Source of the DNA: Lysobacteraceae bacterium NML07-0707
GTDB lineage: Bacteria > Pseudomonadota > Gammaproteobacteria > Xanthomonadales > Xanthomonadaceae
Length of the DNA: 64,000 bases
Direction: 5' to 3'
Assembly: GCA_002798295.1 (NCBI GenBank)
Contig: NWQT01000007.1
Location: forward strand, 1 to 64,000
The first letter of the stretch is position 1, and every line of letters starts with the position of its first letter. Below, piece by piece: positions 1 to 9,975 of the stretch. The notes beneath the pieces were generated by a model. It was not told where the DNA came from and did not search any database. It saw only the letters and a program-made list of their open reading frames with translations. The translations under genes were made by a program, and so were the position numbers.

Positions 1-2158
1 ACTGGCCGCTCAGGCCGCCCTGGGCGGTGAGGAAGTTGTAGCGTTGTCCCAGGCCATATACGCCCGGCATGCGCACTGCCACCACGGTGCCGCCGTTCAG
101 GGTGGCAGTACCGGTGACTTCCAGCTTATCGGTGCTGTCCGGCGGCGCCATGTCCACGAAGAACCGCGTGCCGGCCTGCTGCACATAGTTGCCGTTGATG
201 GTCAGGGTGCCAATCGAGTTGCCCGGGGCGATGCTGCCGCCTTGGGCCAGATGGAAGTCGCCATGCAGTGCGCCTGCACCGGCATACAGGCCGCCATTGA
301 GGGTGACCTTGTTGCGCAGCGTGCCGTTATTACGCAGAACACCGCCATTGACCACCACGTCGCTGCCCAGGGTGTTGTCACCGGTCAGCTCCAGCGTGCC
401 GCTGTTGACGGTCAGGCCGGCAAAGCTGTTGTTGCCTGCAAGACGCAGCCAGCCACCAGCATCACTGTTGAAGCTGAAGGCGGCGCCGGAGATGTCATTG
501 GTCCACACATCCCAGACGCGGGCATCGTTCCACCAGTGGGTACCGCCGGCCTTGGCCACCATGTTGACATCGGTATCAACGCGGAACTGGCCATAGCCTT
601 CGATGGCTTTCTTCAGATTCACCATGCCCCAGCCGTAGACATCATCCACGCCCGGCGCACCCAGGTCGGTCGCGGTGGTCAGCAGCACATCGCGCACCTG
701 GGCGTTGGTCAGGTACGGATAGCGCTCGAACAGCAACGCCAAAGCGCCGGTGACGTGCGGCGCGGCCATTGAGGTGCCGGTGTAGTCGGCATAGCCAAAT
801 GAAGGACTGAACTGCGCCATGCCAGTCAGGTTCAATTGACCATTGGCATCGACTTCCGCATCCACGGCAAATTGGCCTTCTGCATAAACCGATGAGTTGA
901 TGGCAGTTCCCGGGGCTGCAATGCACCATTGCATGGACAGCCCGCACTTCATCGAGCTTCTGCTCAACACATAGCTGCCCTTGGCCGGGGTCAGATTGAC
1001 TACACTCAGCCAATACGGCTCCAGCTCGGCATAGTGGCGCGGCAGACTGGCATAGGCACCGGCACCGGGCGCGTCTTCGGGTCTGGGGCGTGCATTGGTA
1101 TTGCCGGCTGCCCATACCTGAATCAGCCCGCTGTCCAGCGAAGCCTGACGAATGGCCGACCAGCGCTCTGCGAGGCTTGGCGCTGCGTAAAAAGCATCAT
1201 GTGCCGCTTGGGTGCCCGGGTCCCTGGGAAAGCCCCAGCTATGGTTGATGGCGCGCACCCCGGCAGCACTCATCTGTTGGTACATATCGGCAAATGCACT
1301 GCCACTGGCTTCCGGGGTATGGCTCTTGCGGCAGATATCGTTGTACACGCAGTCCCATTCCAGAACCAGAAATTCATCTGCAGACAGGCGCGCGGAGCTG
1401 AAATTTGCCCCGAAAGCCACCCCGTGCATGCCGCTGCCATCACGATTGGCGGCCATGGTGCCGGCCACATGGGTACCGTGCGACTCAAAGCTGAAACTGG
1501 CCTTGCCGATGACCGGAATCAGCTCCGGCGCATCAATTTCAACCAGTTCACGAATGGACTCGTCCAGATAAACGATATCCATCGTGCCGCGACCGCCATC
1601 GGTGGCAAAGCAAGCATTCTCTGCACTGCTGTATTGGTATGGGTTCGACACGCAGCGGCTGCCATCTGCAAGCAAATCGCCAATCTTCAGGCCTTGATGT
1701 GCCTTGCCTGCAAATTCGCTGTGTCCCAGCCCCACACCCGAATCAAGCAGGCCGATGCGGATACCGCTGCCGGTCAGACCACGGGCATAGGCGTGATGGG
1801 CATTCATCGCCTCCAGCCCCCAGTCCTGCATGAATTCATCACTTTTCCAGCTCTCGGCATCGCCGAGCTTGGCGGCCTCGGTGTAATTGGCGCTCACCAG
1901 CGGCTTGTCCACAGCCGAGGCTGTGCCGGCAAGTCCGTGCTCGCTACCCGAAGTGAAATGGAAATGCGCCATCTGGCGTGCCTGACAGGCTTCGCGCTGC
2001 GCCGCAGTCGTTGCATTTGCACAGCTTGCCGAAGTATTTGCAGTATCGGCTACAGGCTGCGCAGCCAGCGCCATCGGAGCCGTGCTCGCCAACAGGCTAC
2101 AGGCTATGGCTTGATACAACTTGGAACGCACGCGGGTAAAACGGGCTTTGGATGTCAT
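1..2158 (-). CDS. S8 (subtilisin-like) serine peptidase autotransporter, 5' part (3' end outside window)
   Basis: 719 codons are open from ATG at 2158 to the window edge, so the C-terminus is missing. A signal peptide is visible (basic start, hydrophobic stretch, AxA near residue 32). The peptidase domain follows with a complete triad: Asp139 in LLDSGVG, His227 in HGTHVAG, Ser463 in GTSMAAPHV. After residue ~540 the sequence changes to Gly/Asn/Thr-rich beta-helix repeats with a passenger-associated repeat (LAQGGSIAPGNSIGTLTING), typical of autotransporter passengers just before the beta-barrel. The expected role is a secreted or surface-displayed protease; the outer-membrane barrel would lie to the left of base 1. 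An AGAGAGAA ribosome binding site precedes the ATG. Family call is firm; substrate unknown. Confidence 0.9.
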   Translation of the reverse strand, partial: MTSKARFTRVRSKLYQAIACSLLASTAPMALAAQPVADTANTSASCANATTAAQREACQARQMAHFHFTSGSEHGLAGTASAVDKPLVSANYTEAAKLGDAESWKSDEFMQDWGLEAMNAHHAYARGLTGSGIRIGLLDSGVGLGHSEFAGKAHQGLKIGDLLADGSRCVSNPYQYSSAENACFATDGGRGTMDIVYLDESIRELVEIDAPELIPVIGKASFSFESHGTHVAGTMAANRDGSGMHGVAFGANFSSARLSADEFLVLEWDCVYNDICRKSHTPEASGSAFADMYQQMSAAGVRAINHSWGFPRDPGTQAAHDAFYAAPSLAERWSAIRQASLDSGLIQVWAAGNTNARPRPEDAPGAGAYASLPRHYAELEPYWLSVVNLTPAKGSYVLSRSSMKCGLSMQWCIAAPGTAINSSVYAEGQFAVDAEVDANGQLNLTGMAQFSPSFGYADYTGTSMAAPHVTGALALLFERYPYLTNAQVRDVLLTTATDLGAPGVDDVYGWGMVNLKKAIEGYGQFRVDTDVNMVAKAGGTHWWNDARVWDVWTNDISGAAFSFNSDAGGWLRLAGNNSFAGLTVNSGTLELTGDNTLGSDVVVNGGVLRNNGTLRNKVTLNGGLYAGAGALHGDFHLAQGGSIAPGNSIGTLTINGNYVQQAGTRFFVDMAPPDSTDKLEVTGTATLNGGTVVAVRMPGVYGLGQRYNFLTAQGGLSGQ

Positions 2159-2436
2159 TCTGGTTCTCTCTTGAGTGGTGCCATGAGGCTACGGCAAGGT
2201 CGGCCTTGCAGCAGGACTTTCTAGCACAACATGCACCATTCGCTCAGCAGCATTTGCTGCAAACCGGCAAGCACCCTGAAAAACACGAATCCAATCAAAA
2301 TGTTGCAACATACGCCTGCGCATCCGACACAAAACATACAAGACTGCAATGCGATTCCGTGCGCGTTTTACCTGCAATACAGATGACTGCCAGTGCATAG
2401 CCACACCGGCAACCCCAGCTACAACGCAATTAATTT

Positions 2437-2475
2437 GGGTCTTAGGGATTTAAGAAGGGTCTTAGGAAGTTAAGG
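2437..2475. repeat. Two tandem IS1595-type terminal sequences
   Basis: gggtcttaggga starts at 2437 and gggtcttaggaagttaagg at 2457, 20 bp apart in the same orientation. Both resemble the ends of the neighbouring IS copy (ggggcttaggaggcaagca at 3020). The second lies next to the transposase stop and is the likely end of copy A. The first could be a remnant of an older element. Confidence 0.55.
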
Positions 2476-2477
2476 AT

Positions 2478-3019
2478 TTAGATAGGCTGCTCACGCAGCA
2501 TTTTCATCATGAGTTTGTAGAGGTTATCGCGTCGATGATTGAAACGGAACTCGGTTTCCTTGAGATGCAGGTAGAACATGTCTTTTCGAATCCCCTTCAT
2601 CTTGGCCAGGCGCAGCTTGGCATATGCCCAGAACGACTCGATACCGTTGATGTGCGTCTGGTCATTGGCGAACTCGTTGCTCGGGCGATTGACCCGCAAA
2701 TGCTTGGCATAGCCCACATCCACCAGCCCGTGATAGCCGCGCCAGCCGTCACTATGGATGACGCTATCCAGTGCCACTTTACCCCGGATAGCCTTTTGCA
2801 GCGTGGCTTTCTTGACATCAGGGACAATCTCTGTGGACACCAATCCGTTGCGCTTGTACAGGCCAAACACGATGGTCTTGCTCCCTGCGCCCCGTCCGCG
2901 CTTGCCGCGAACACGGCGAGGCCCAAAGTAGGATTCGTCTACTTCCACCTGCCCCGACCACGGGCTGTGTTTTTCACACTCAACAGCGATACGCTCACGC
3001 AGCTTGCTGTAAATGACAT
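2478..3019 (-). pseudogene. IS1595-family transposase fragment (C-terminal ~180 residues)
   Basis: The minus-strand frame carries the DDE-type ISXO2 domain: VEVDESYFG, then KTIVFGLYKRNG, VIHSDGWRGYHGLVD, HINGIESFWAYAKLRLAK and LHLKETEFRFNHR, ending at LREQPI. The frame stays open into copy B, but homology to the family starts only at VIYSKLRERI near 3014. The N-terminal zinc-binding and HTH region is therefore missing. The DDE core is intact but the gene is headless and probably inactive. Confidence 0.8.
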
Positions 3020-3765
3020 GGGGCTTAGGAGGCAAGCATGTGCAAACCAAATTCCAACTTACTGATATAAAAAGAAAAAATAAGTTCTGCCGCCATTCAA
3101 AAATCAGTGAGGCCAAGTTTCGACACCTTTTGCGCCTGTTTGCCATGGATTTGACCGCCACGGATGTCACACAGTTGTGTAGTCTCTCCGTGCGTTCGGT
3201 CAATGCGGTGTAGCAACGCATCCGTGTCCGCCTGCTCAGCAATGCGCTGCGCAGTCTCCGTTCTCGGGCGAGCTTGAAGCCGATGAATCCTATTTCGGCC
3301 CCAAGCGCATCCGGAGCAAACGTGGACGTGGCGCAGGTGGAAAAACCATCGTCTTTGGCCGACTCAAGCGCGGCGATTGTGTCTATACCGAAATCGTCCC
3401 CGATGCCTCCAAAACCACGTTGCAAGCCATCATCCGCGGTAAAGTGAACCCGAACAACATCATCCACACCGACAGCTGGCGAGGCTGCGATGGGCTGGTT
3501 GACTTGGGCTTGGACAAGCACTTTCGGGGCAATCACGGCAACAACGAGTTCGTCAAAGGCTCCAGGCACGTCAACGGTATCGAGTCTTTCTGGAATTATG
3601 CCAAACATCGACTGGCGCAGTTTCATGGGGTACGGCGCGACAAGTTCGAGCTGCATCTCAAGGAAACCGAATTTCGCTTCAACCATCGCCACCTTGATCT
3701 CTACAAGACCCTGCTTAAACTGCTCAGAGGCGACACCTCTTTGAGGTGTTTGCTTCCTAAGCCCC
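3020..3765 (+). mobile_element. IS1595-family (ISXO2-like) element, copy B, with both terminal inverted repeats
   Basis: The left end ggggcttaggaggcaagca (3020-3038) matches the right end read in reverse, ggggcttaggaagcaaaca (3747-3765), with two mismatches. This gives a 746 bp element. The 8 bp flanks differ (aatgacat versus ttggtaat), so no target duplication remains and the present context arose by deletion or recombination, not by simple insertion into copy A. Confidence 0.75.
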
Positions 3766-3854
3766 TTGGTAATCCTCGCTGTGAAGTGTCAAACGGTTGT
3801 TTCTCGGCGTGGGCAGTCGGCTCATGGGAGGTAGGCGGTCGGTGCCAGCTGTAG
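3040..3854 (+). pseudogene. IS1595-family transposase, nonsense codon and frameshift
   Basis: Translation from GTG at 3040 gives VQTKFQLTDIKRKNKFCRH and an HTH-like region, then an in-frame TAG at 3211 where homologues usually have Tyr (NAV*QRIRVRL). The catalytic part resumes in another frame: GELEADESYFGPKRIRSKRG, IIHTDSWRGCDGLVDLG, HVNGIESFWNYAKHRL, LHLKETEFRFNHR. The last frame runs through the right terminal repeat to 3854, so the original stop also seems lost. With a stop, a frameshift and read-through it cannot make an intact transposase. Confidence 0.85.
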
Positions 3855-4273
3855 TGGTGTTGTCAGCTGAGCAGCGCCTGGGTGCGTTGGGCTGAGTTCT
3901 GGTAGATCCAGCCGTATGCCCCCTCGCGCAAGGCCGACTGAATGAAGCGCTCGGCCTTGCCGTTGGTCTGGGGTCGGTAGGCTCTGGTGAACTTCTGTAC
4001 GATGCCATGCTGGGTGCAAGCAACCCGCAAGGCCTTGGAGCGAAACGCCGAGCCGTTGTCGGTCAGCACGTGCTTGATGTGCACACCCAGGCTTGCGTAG
4101 TAGGCCACTGCGTCATGCAGGAACTGCACCGCGCTTTCCTGGCGTTCGTTGAGGGGCATGCCGGTGAAGGCAATGCGCGTAGGATCGGAATCTTTGGGCA
4201 ACCAAAGCGCAGCCAAGACCTGCCTTGGACGGAAGTTGCACCAGGCCTCACCCTCAAGCGATAGGGTGGAGAT
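3766..4273 (-). pseudogene. IS481-family transposase remnant (integrase core, C-terminal part)
   Basis: The minus frame starts inside the protein (LEGEAWCNFRPRQVLAALWL) and continues with VHIKHVLTDNGSAFRS, HGIVQKFTRAYRPQTNGKAERFIQSAL, the rve-core signature with D and E catalytic positions. It is interrupted by TGA at 3863. Beyond the stop, HHYSWHRPP follows in the same frame, and the usual family end (SRLPTPRNNRLTLHS) continues in another frame to ~3766. The N-terminal half is absent. It ends 10 bp from the tRNA-Pro terminator and is cut off by IS copy B on its other side. Confidence 0.75.
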
Positions 4274-4282
4274 AGGGTGTAA

Positions 4283-4319
4283 ACAAAAAAAGCGACTTGG
4301 GACGCATCCACAAGCCGCT
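4283..4319 (-). terminator. Rho-independent terminator of tRNA-Pro(GGG)
   Basis: On the minus strand AGCGGCTTG and CAAGTCGCT form a 9 bp stem (one G-T pair), followed by seven T. It begins 18 bp past the tRNA 3' end. Confidence 0.75.
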
Positions 4320-4336
4320 GATTTTGTTGGTGTTTT

Positions 4337-4413
4337 TGGTCGGGGTAGCCGGATTCGAACCGACGACCACTTGTCCCCCAGACAAGTGCGCTACCAGGCT
4401 GCGCTATACCCCG
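4337..4413 (-). tRNA. tRNA-Pro(GGG)
   Basis: 77 nt with encoded CCA. Acceptor CGGGGTA pairs with TACCCCG, the anticodon loop CTGGGGG sits between CTTGT and ACAAG, and the T-arm carries GGTTCGAATCC. Its acceptor end matches that of tRNA-Pro(TGG) at 50545-50621. Confidence 0.95.
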
Positions 4414-4444
4414 GAAAGGTCGGGCATTATAGCCGAAGTTCGGC

Positions 4445-4801
4445 TTAACGCTGCAACAATTGCAAAACTTCTTCCAATTCCTGCCGCATCTGGCGAATCA
4501 GCTCGACCGGAAGCGTGGCCTCCTGCCTGCCTTCGCCATTTTCAAGCCGCTGTCTGGCGCCGCCTATGGTATAGCCTTGCTCATACAGCAAGCTGCGAAT
4601 CTGGCGAATTTTCAGGACATCATGACGCTGGTAATAGCGACGGTTGCCGCGGCGCTTGTCCGGCGAAAGGCTGGGGAATTCCGTCTCCCAGTAACGCAAG
4701 ACATGCGGCTTGACATCGCACAACTCGCTGACTTCACCAATGGTGAAGTAGCGTTTGGCCGGAATCGGCGGAAGCTCTTTGTTACTACCTGGGTCCAGCA
4801 T
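4445..4801 (-). CDS. MerR-family transcriptional regulator next to ihfA
   Basis: 118 residues. An N-terminal MerR winged helix-turn-helix ([20 protein letters not shown], then WETEF...RRGNRRYY, residues ~17-60) is followed by a short helix-rich tail ending in a leucine-rich coiled coil ([16 protein letters not shown]). There is no cysteine-based effector site as in metal-sensing MerR proteins, so the ligand is unknown. The start overlaps the 3' end of ihfA by 17 bp, indicating translational coupling at the end of the pheST-ihfA operon, a position where this small MerR protein is commonly found in Xanthomonas and Pseudomonas relatives. Confidence 0.88.
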   Translation of the reverse strand: MLDPGSNKELPPIPAKRYFTIGEVSELCDVKPHVLRYWETEFPSLSPDKRRGNRRYYQRHDVLKIRQIRSLLYEQGYTIGGARQRLENGEGRQEATLPVELIRQMRQELEEVLQLLQR

Positions 4802-5081
4802 AGGCTTCCACTCGCTCCTTCAGTTTCTGACCCGGACGGAATGTCACCACGGTACGGGCGCTGATGGGGACTTCTTCACCGGTTTTGGGGTTACGCCCCG
4901 GACGCGGGCTCTTGCGGCGCAAATCAAAATTGCCAAAGCCCGACAGCTTGACCTGACGACCGGCAGCCAGCCCATCGCCCAAGGTGTCGAAGAACGCATC
5001 CACAAACTCTTTTGCTTCGCGCTTGTTGAAGCCAACTTTCTCAAAGAGATGTTCGGCCATTTGAGCCTTGGTCAATGCCAT
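4785..5081 (-). CDS. ihfA: Integration host factor subunit alpha
   Basis: 98 residues, the family length. It is a histone-like DNA-bending protein that acts as a heterodimer with IhfB. The HU/IHF fold is clear: [17 protein letters not shown], then the DNA-contacting arm [20 protein letters not shown] near residues 54-73 with the invariant Pro that intercalates at the bend. The gene lies 5 bp downstream of pheT, the conserved pheST-ihfA arrangement, so it is probably co-transcribed with the tRNA synthetase. IHF may also act at the sigma-54 pilin promoter at 52361, though no binding site was identified there. Confidence 0.96.
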   Translation of the reverse strand: MALTKAQMAEHLFEKVGFNKREAKEFVDAFFDTLGDGLAAGRQVKLSGFGNFDLRRKSPRPGRNPKTGEEVPISARTVVTFRPGQKLKERVEAYAGPR

Positions 5082-5086
5082 TACGG

Positions 5087-7462
5087 TTATTCCCTGATCT
5101 TGACGCCATGCGCTTTGGCAAGCGCCCCGGTGACGGCGGCCATGCTGGCATCCACATCCGAGTCGGTGAGAGTGCGCGATTCTTCCTGCAAAATCAAGCC
5201 CATGGCAAGACTCTTGAAGCCCGGCTCCACGCCTTTGCCGCGGTAAACGTCAAACAGCCGCAATTCACGCAGCAGCGCACCTGCGGCCTGGCGCACGGTA
5301 TCGGCAAGCACCTGCCATGCCAGGTGTTCTGGCACCAGCAGCGCCAAGTCGCGGCGCACCGACGGAAAGCGCGATGCCGTTTCCACCCGGGACACACCAT
5401 GCCGGGCGATGGCCGCCAGATTCAGTTCAAAACCCAGCACTCTGGTATCCAGATCCAGGGCGGCGAGCAGGCGTGGATGCAGCTCGCCCAGCCAACCGAT
5501 GCACTCGCCATCACGGCACACATCCGCCGAGCGTCCAGGGTGGCCGAAGCCGTGCGTGCTGCGACGGAACTCAAGATGCGCACCGGACAGGGCAGCCAGC
5601 GACGTCAGGTCGCCCTTCAGGTCGTGGAAGTCCACACTGCGGCTGGCCACGCCCCACTGCTCGGCGCTGGCGCTGCCGCAAACCACCGCGGCGATATGCG
5701 GGATTTCCTGCGGTGCTTCGCCTTCTTGTCCGGGTACGGCAAACACCCGTCCCATCTCGAACAATCGCACGCGGCTTTGCTGGCGTTGCACATTGCGCGC
5801 CAGTGCGGCAGTCAGACCCGGCAGTAGCATCGGCCGCATCACGCCTAGCTCGGCACTCAGCGGGTTGGCCAGTGCAATGCCGCCTTCAAGCCCCCATTTT
5901 TCAAGCAAGGCGGCATCGACAAAGGCGTAGTTGATGGCCTCCTGACACTCGCGCGCCAACAATTGACGGCGTAGCCCGGCATCACTGACCCGAGCGGCAT
6001 CGGGCGCCATGACCCGTGCAGCGCCCGAAGGCAGCTTCACCGGAATGCGCTCATAGCCATGAATACGGGCGATTTCTTCAATCAGGTCTTCTTCCAGGGC
6101 AATATCGAAGCGCCGCGCCGGCGGGGTGACATGCCAGCCATCGGCAACAGCGTCCACCCCAAACCCCAGCGCACGCATGATGCGCGCAACTTCTGCATCA
6201 TCCACTTCAATACCCAGCACCCGGGCAATGCGCGCGCGGCGCAGCAACAAGGTGGCAGGCTTGGGCAAATCCGCCTCGCGCACCGCCTCCACCACCGGGC
6301 CTGGCGTACCGCCTGCGATGTCCAGAATCAAAGCCGTGGCGCGCTCAATCGCTGCACGCGGCAATTCCGGGTCAACACCACGTTCAAAGCGGTGCGCAGC
6401 ATCGGTATGCAGGCCAAGTTTGCGGCTGCGGCCAATGATGGCCGCCGGGGCAAAATGCGCAGCCTCCAGAAATACATTACCGGTCGCTTCGCTCACGCGA
6501 CTGTCAAAGCCACCCATCACGCCTGCCAGCGCCACCGGGCGGTCGGCATCGGTAATCAGCAGGAAGTTTTCATCCAGCGACACCTCGCGGCCATCCAGCA
6601 GCGTCAGGCGCTCACCCGCGCGCGCATGGCGCACCGATATCGAGCCTTGCAGCAGGTCACGGTCAAAAGCGTGCATCGGCTGCCCCAGCTCCAGCATCAC
6701 GTACTGGGTAACGTCCACCAGAAAACTCAGCGGACGGATGCCGCTGCGGCGCAGACGCTCGGCCATCCACAGCGGCGTTTGCGCCGCGCCATTCACGCCT
6801 TCAATCACGCGCCCAAGGTAACGCGGCGCATCCGCTCCCGCATCCAGCGATACCTCGAGCGCAGCGTTGCTTTGCGCGGCCACGGCCGGGATTTCAAAAG
6901 CACTCACTTCACTACCGGTGGCAGCCGCCACATCAAAGGCGATACCACGGATGCCGAAGCAGTCAGCGCGGTTCGGGGTGAGCTTGAGCTCGATAGTGCT
7001 GTCAGGCAGCCCCAGATAGTCGGCCATCGGCATGCCGAGCGGCGCGTCTTCGGGCAGTTCCATCAGGCCACTGGCATCGGCATCCAGCCCCAGCTCCTTG
7101 GCCGAGCACAACATGCCGTTCGATTCCACGCCGCGCAATTTGGCCGCCTTGATTTTGATATCGCCCAACTGCGCGCCCAGCATCGCCAGCGGCGCTTTCA
7201 GACCCGCACGGGCATTGGGTGCGCCGCACACGATTTGCAGGCGGCCATGTTCGCCCGCATCCACTTCACATACTTGCAGGCGGTCGGCTTCCGGGTGCTT
7301 GACGGCGCTGACAATCTGCGCCACCACCACATGCGCCAAGCCTTCGCCCAGTACGGTGAGCTCTTCCACCTCCAGACCAATCGCGGTCAGCGCAGCGGCC
7401 AGCTGCTCGCGGCTGGCATCGGTATGGATATGTTCGCGCAGCCAGTTTTCAGAGAATTTCAT
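5087..7462 (-). CDS. pheT: Phenylalanine-tRNA ligase beta subunit
   Basis: 791 residues, the usual length. With PheS it forms the alpha2-beta2 enzyme that charges tRNA-Phe. Domains in order: N-terminal [12 protein letters not shown] and an EMAP/OB-type tRNA-binding domain (~residues 40-150), the B3/B4 editing module, B5, the catalytic-like core ([10 protein letters not shown]-type region near 490, written here [12 protein letters not shown]) and a C-terminal anticodon-binding FDX-ACB domain ([20 protein letters not shown] onward). It starts 15 bp after the pheS stop. No disruption seen. Confidence 0.97.
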   Translation of the reverse strand: MKFSENWLREHIHTDASREQLAAALTAIGLEVEELTVLGEGLAHVVVAQIVSAVKHPEADRLQVCEVDAGEHGRLQIVCGAPNARAGLKAPLAMLGAQLGDIKIKAAKLRGVESNGMLCSAKELGLDADASGLMELPEDAPLGMPMADYLGLPDSTIELKLTPNRADCFGIRGIAFDVAAATGSEVSAFEIPAVAAQSNAALEVSLDAGADAPRYLGRVIEGVNGAAQTPLWMAERLRRSGIRPLSFLVDVTQYVMLELGQPMHAFDRDLLQGSISVRHARAGERLTLLDGREVSLDENFLLITDADRPVALAGVMGGFDSRVSEATGNVFLEAAHFAPAAIIGRSRKLGLHTDAAHRFERGVDPELPRAAIERATALILDIAGGTPGPVVEAVREADLPKPATLLLRRARIARVLGIEVDDAEVARIMRALGFGVDAVADGWHVTPPARRFDIALEEDLIEEIARIHGYERIPVKLPSGAARVMAPDAARVSDAGLRRQLLARECQEAINYAFVDAALLEKWGLEGGIALANPLSAELGVMRPMLLPGLTAALARNVQRQQSRVRLFEMGRVFAVPGQEGEAPQEIPHIAAVVCGSASAEQWGVASRSVDFHDLKGDLTSLAALSGAHLEFRRSTHGFGHPGRSADVCRDGECIGWLGELHPRLLAALDLDTRVLGFELNLAAIARHGVSRVETASRFPSVRRDLALLVPEHLAWQVLADTVRQAAGALLRELRLFDVYRGKGVEPGFKSLAMGLILQEESRTLTDSDVDASMAAVTGALAKAHGVKIRE

Positions 7463-7477
7463 GATGCTCTCTCACCC

Positions 7478-8590
<1,113 letters not shown>

Positions 8591-8950
8591 TCAGGCAGCA
8601 AGGGCGCTCTTGGCCTTTTCCACCAGTGCAGCAAAGCCGGCTGCATCGTGCACGGCGATATCGGCCAGCACCTTGCGATCCAGGGTGATACCGGCTTTCA
8701 ACAGGCCGTTCATGAAGCGGCTGTAGGACAGGCCGTTGGCGCGCGCACCGGCGTTGATACGGGCGATCCACAGGCTGCGGAACTGGCGCTTCTTCAGCTT
8801 GCGGCCGATATAGGCATACTGCTGCGCCTTGGTGACCGCCTGCTTGGCAACACGGAACACCTTGCGGCGGGCGTTGTAGTAGCCCTTGGCCTGAGAGATG
8901 ATTTTCTTGTGACGACGGCGTGCAGTAACGCCACGTTTGACTCGTGCCAT
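8591..8950 (-). CDS. rplT: 50S ribosomal protein L20
   Basis: 119 residues, very basic N-terminus ([20 protein letters not shown]) typical of L20, which binds 23S rRNA early in 50S assembly and in many bacteria represses its own operon. The following [20 protein letters not shown] and [13 protein letters not shown] are family hallmarks. It follows rpmI by 19 bp and is closed by the strong hairpin at 8505-8544. Confidence 0.97.
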   Translation of the reverse strand: MARVKRGVTARRRHKKIISQAKGYYNARRKVFRVAKQAVTKAQQYAYIGRKLKKRQFRSLWIARINAGARANGLSYSRFMNGLLKAGITLDRKVLADIAVHDAAGFAALVEKAKSALAA

Positions 8951-8969
8951 GTTTCAGTTCTCCTCTGGC

Positions 8970-9167
8970 TCAGGCGTAGGGCAATTGGCGCTTGATGCGG
9001 CCTGCATCTTCAGCACGCACATAGGCGGGCTGACGCAGATCGCGTTTGCGCTTGGTGGCCTTCTTGGTGAGGATGTGGCTGCGGTTGGCGCTGCCACGCT
9101 TGAACTTGCCGCTGGCGGTCTTCTTGAACCGCTTGCCGGCAGCACGATGCGACTTGATCTTGGGCAT
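8970..9167 (-). CDS. rpmI: 50S ribosomal protein L35
   Basis: 65 residues, the normal L35 length, starting [20 protein letters not shown]. It is strongly basic and encodes a small 50S subunit protein. The ATG at 9167 is the family start; the upstream open frame is unrelated. A 226 bp untranslated gap separates it from infC, longer than the other spacings in this operon, and is where L20-mediated or other leader regulation would act if present. Confidence 0.97.
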   Translation of the reverse strand: MPKIKSHRAAGKRFKKTASGKFKRGSANRSHILTKKATKRKRDLRQPAYVRAEDAGRIKRQLPYA

Positions 9168-9393
9168 GGTGATGTCCTGTCTTTGGTTTATGACTATCCA
9201 AGGCGGCAGGGCATGCGCTCTGCTCTTTCCATCCTGCCCTGAACGGTTTGTGGCCTGCAAGGCTGCAGGCGGGTCCAATCTCCCGACATGGCGGGAAGCG
9301 GCGCAGTATGCCGCAATTATCAATGCAACGCAATGGCGCAGCCAGAATATCCAGCTACCCGTCTTTGCAGGCAAGCATCTGGATATCCATTGC

Positions 9394-9918
9394 TTACTTC
9401 TTTTTGGGTGCGATCATCATCACCATCTGCCGGCCTTCAAGGCGCGGACGCGACTCGATGACCACATCTTCACCCAAATCGGCTTCGATGCGTGCGGCCA
9501 TTTCCCGACCCAGCTCCTGATGGCTCATTTCACGGCCACGGAAGCGGATGTTGACCTTGACCTTGTCGCCTTCTTCAAGGAAGCGGCGCATATTGCGCAG
9601 CTTGATCTGGTAATCACCCTCGTCAGTGACCGGGCGGAATTTCAGCTCCTTGATTTCGACCTGCTTCTGCTTTTTCTTGGCCTCGGCCGCTTTCTTTTGC
9701 TGTTCAAACTTGAACTTGCCAAAGTCCATGATTTTGCAGACCGGCGGCTCGGCATTGGGCTGGATTTCCACCAGATCCAAGTCTTCTTCCTCAGCGCGCG
9801 CCAAGGCTTCGTCACGGGAAAGAACGCCGATCATTTCCCCGTCGCTGCCAATCACCCGCACGCGGGGCACACGGATTTCGTGGTTGCGGCGGTTCTGTTT
9901 CGAGTCGAACGTACTGAT
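9394..9918 (-). CDS. infC: Translation initiation factor IF-3, AUC start codon
   Basis: 174 codons reading [20 protein letters not shown], the conserved IF-3 N-terminus. The only start consistent with the family is ATC at 9916-9918, preceded by GGAG 8 nt upstream; there is no ATG or GTG at this place. IF-3 genes classically use rare AUU/AUC starts so that IF-3, which rejects non-canonical starts, represses its own translation. The N-domain, the Lys-rich linker ([16 protein letters not shown]) and the C-domain ([12 protein letters not shown]) are all present. It lies 57 bp downstream of thrS. Confidence 0.96.
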   Translation of the reverse strand: MSTFDSKQNRRNHEIRVPRVRVIGSDGEMIGVLSRDEALARAEEEDLDLVEIQPNAEPPVCKIMDFGKFKFEQQKKAAEAKKKQKQVEIKELKFRPVTDEGDYQIKLRNMRRFLEEGDKVKVNIRFRGREMSHQELGREMAARIEADLGEDVVIESRPRLEGRQMVMMIAPKKK

Positions 9919-9975
9919 GTTGCAATCTCCAAAGAGGGATGGGGTGGCGCGCGTTTTTCATGGCGCGCCACGGTT

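Larger units (their letters stand above)
2437..3019 (-). mobile_element. IS1595-family (ISXO2-like) element, copy A, 5'-truncated
   Basis: The remnant keeps its transposase-3' end (terminal repeat at 2457-2475) and most of the catalytic domain. It lost its promoter, zinc-ribbon and HTH-coding part where copy B begins at 3020. The two copies face opposite ways and differ clearly in sequence, so they are related elements and not a recent duplication. Confidence 0.7.

Noticed and set aside
929-2224. Long plus-strand open frame opposite the autotransporter
   Set aside because: It has no recognisable motifs, while the opposite strand carries a complete S8 triad and signal peptide. It is an antisense shadow.
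2478-3692. Single long 404-codon minus-strand frame across both IS copies
   Set aside because: Only its C-terminal ~180 codons resemble a transposase; the rest is the antisense of copy B, which has its own terminal repeats and frame.
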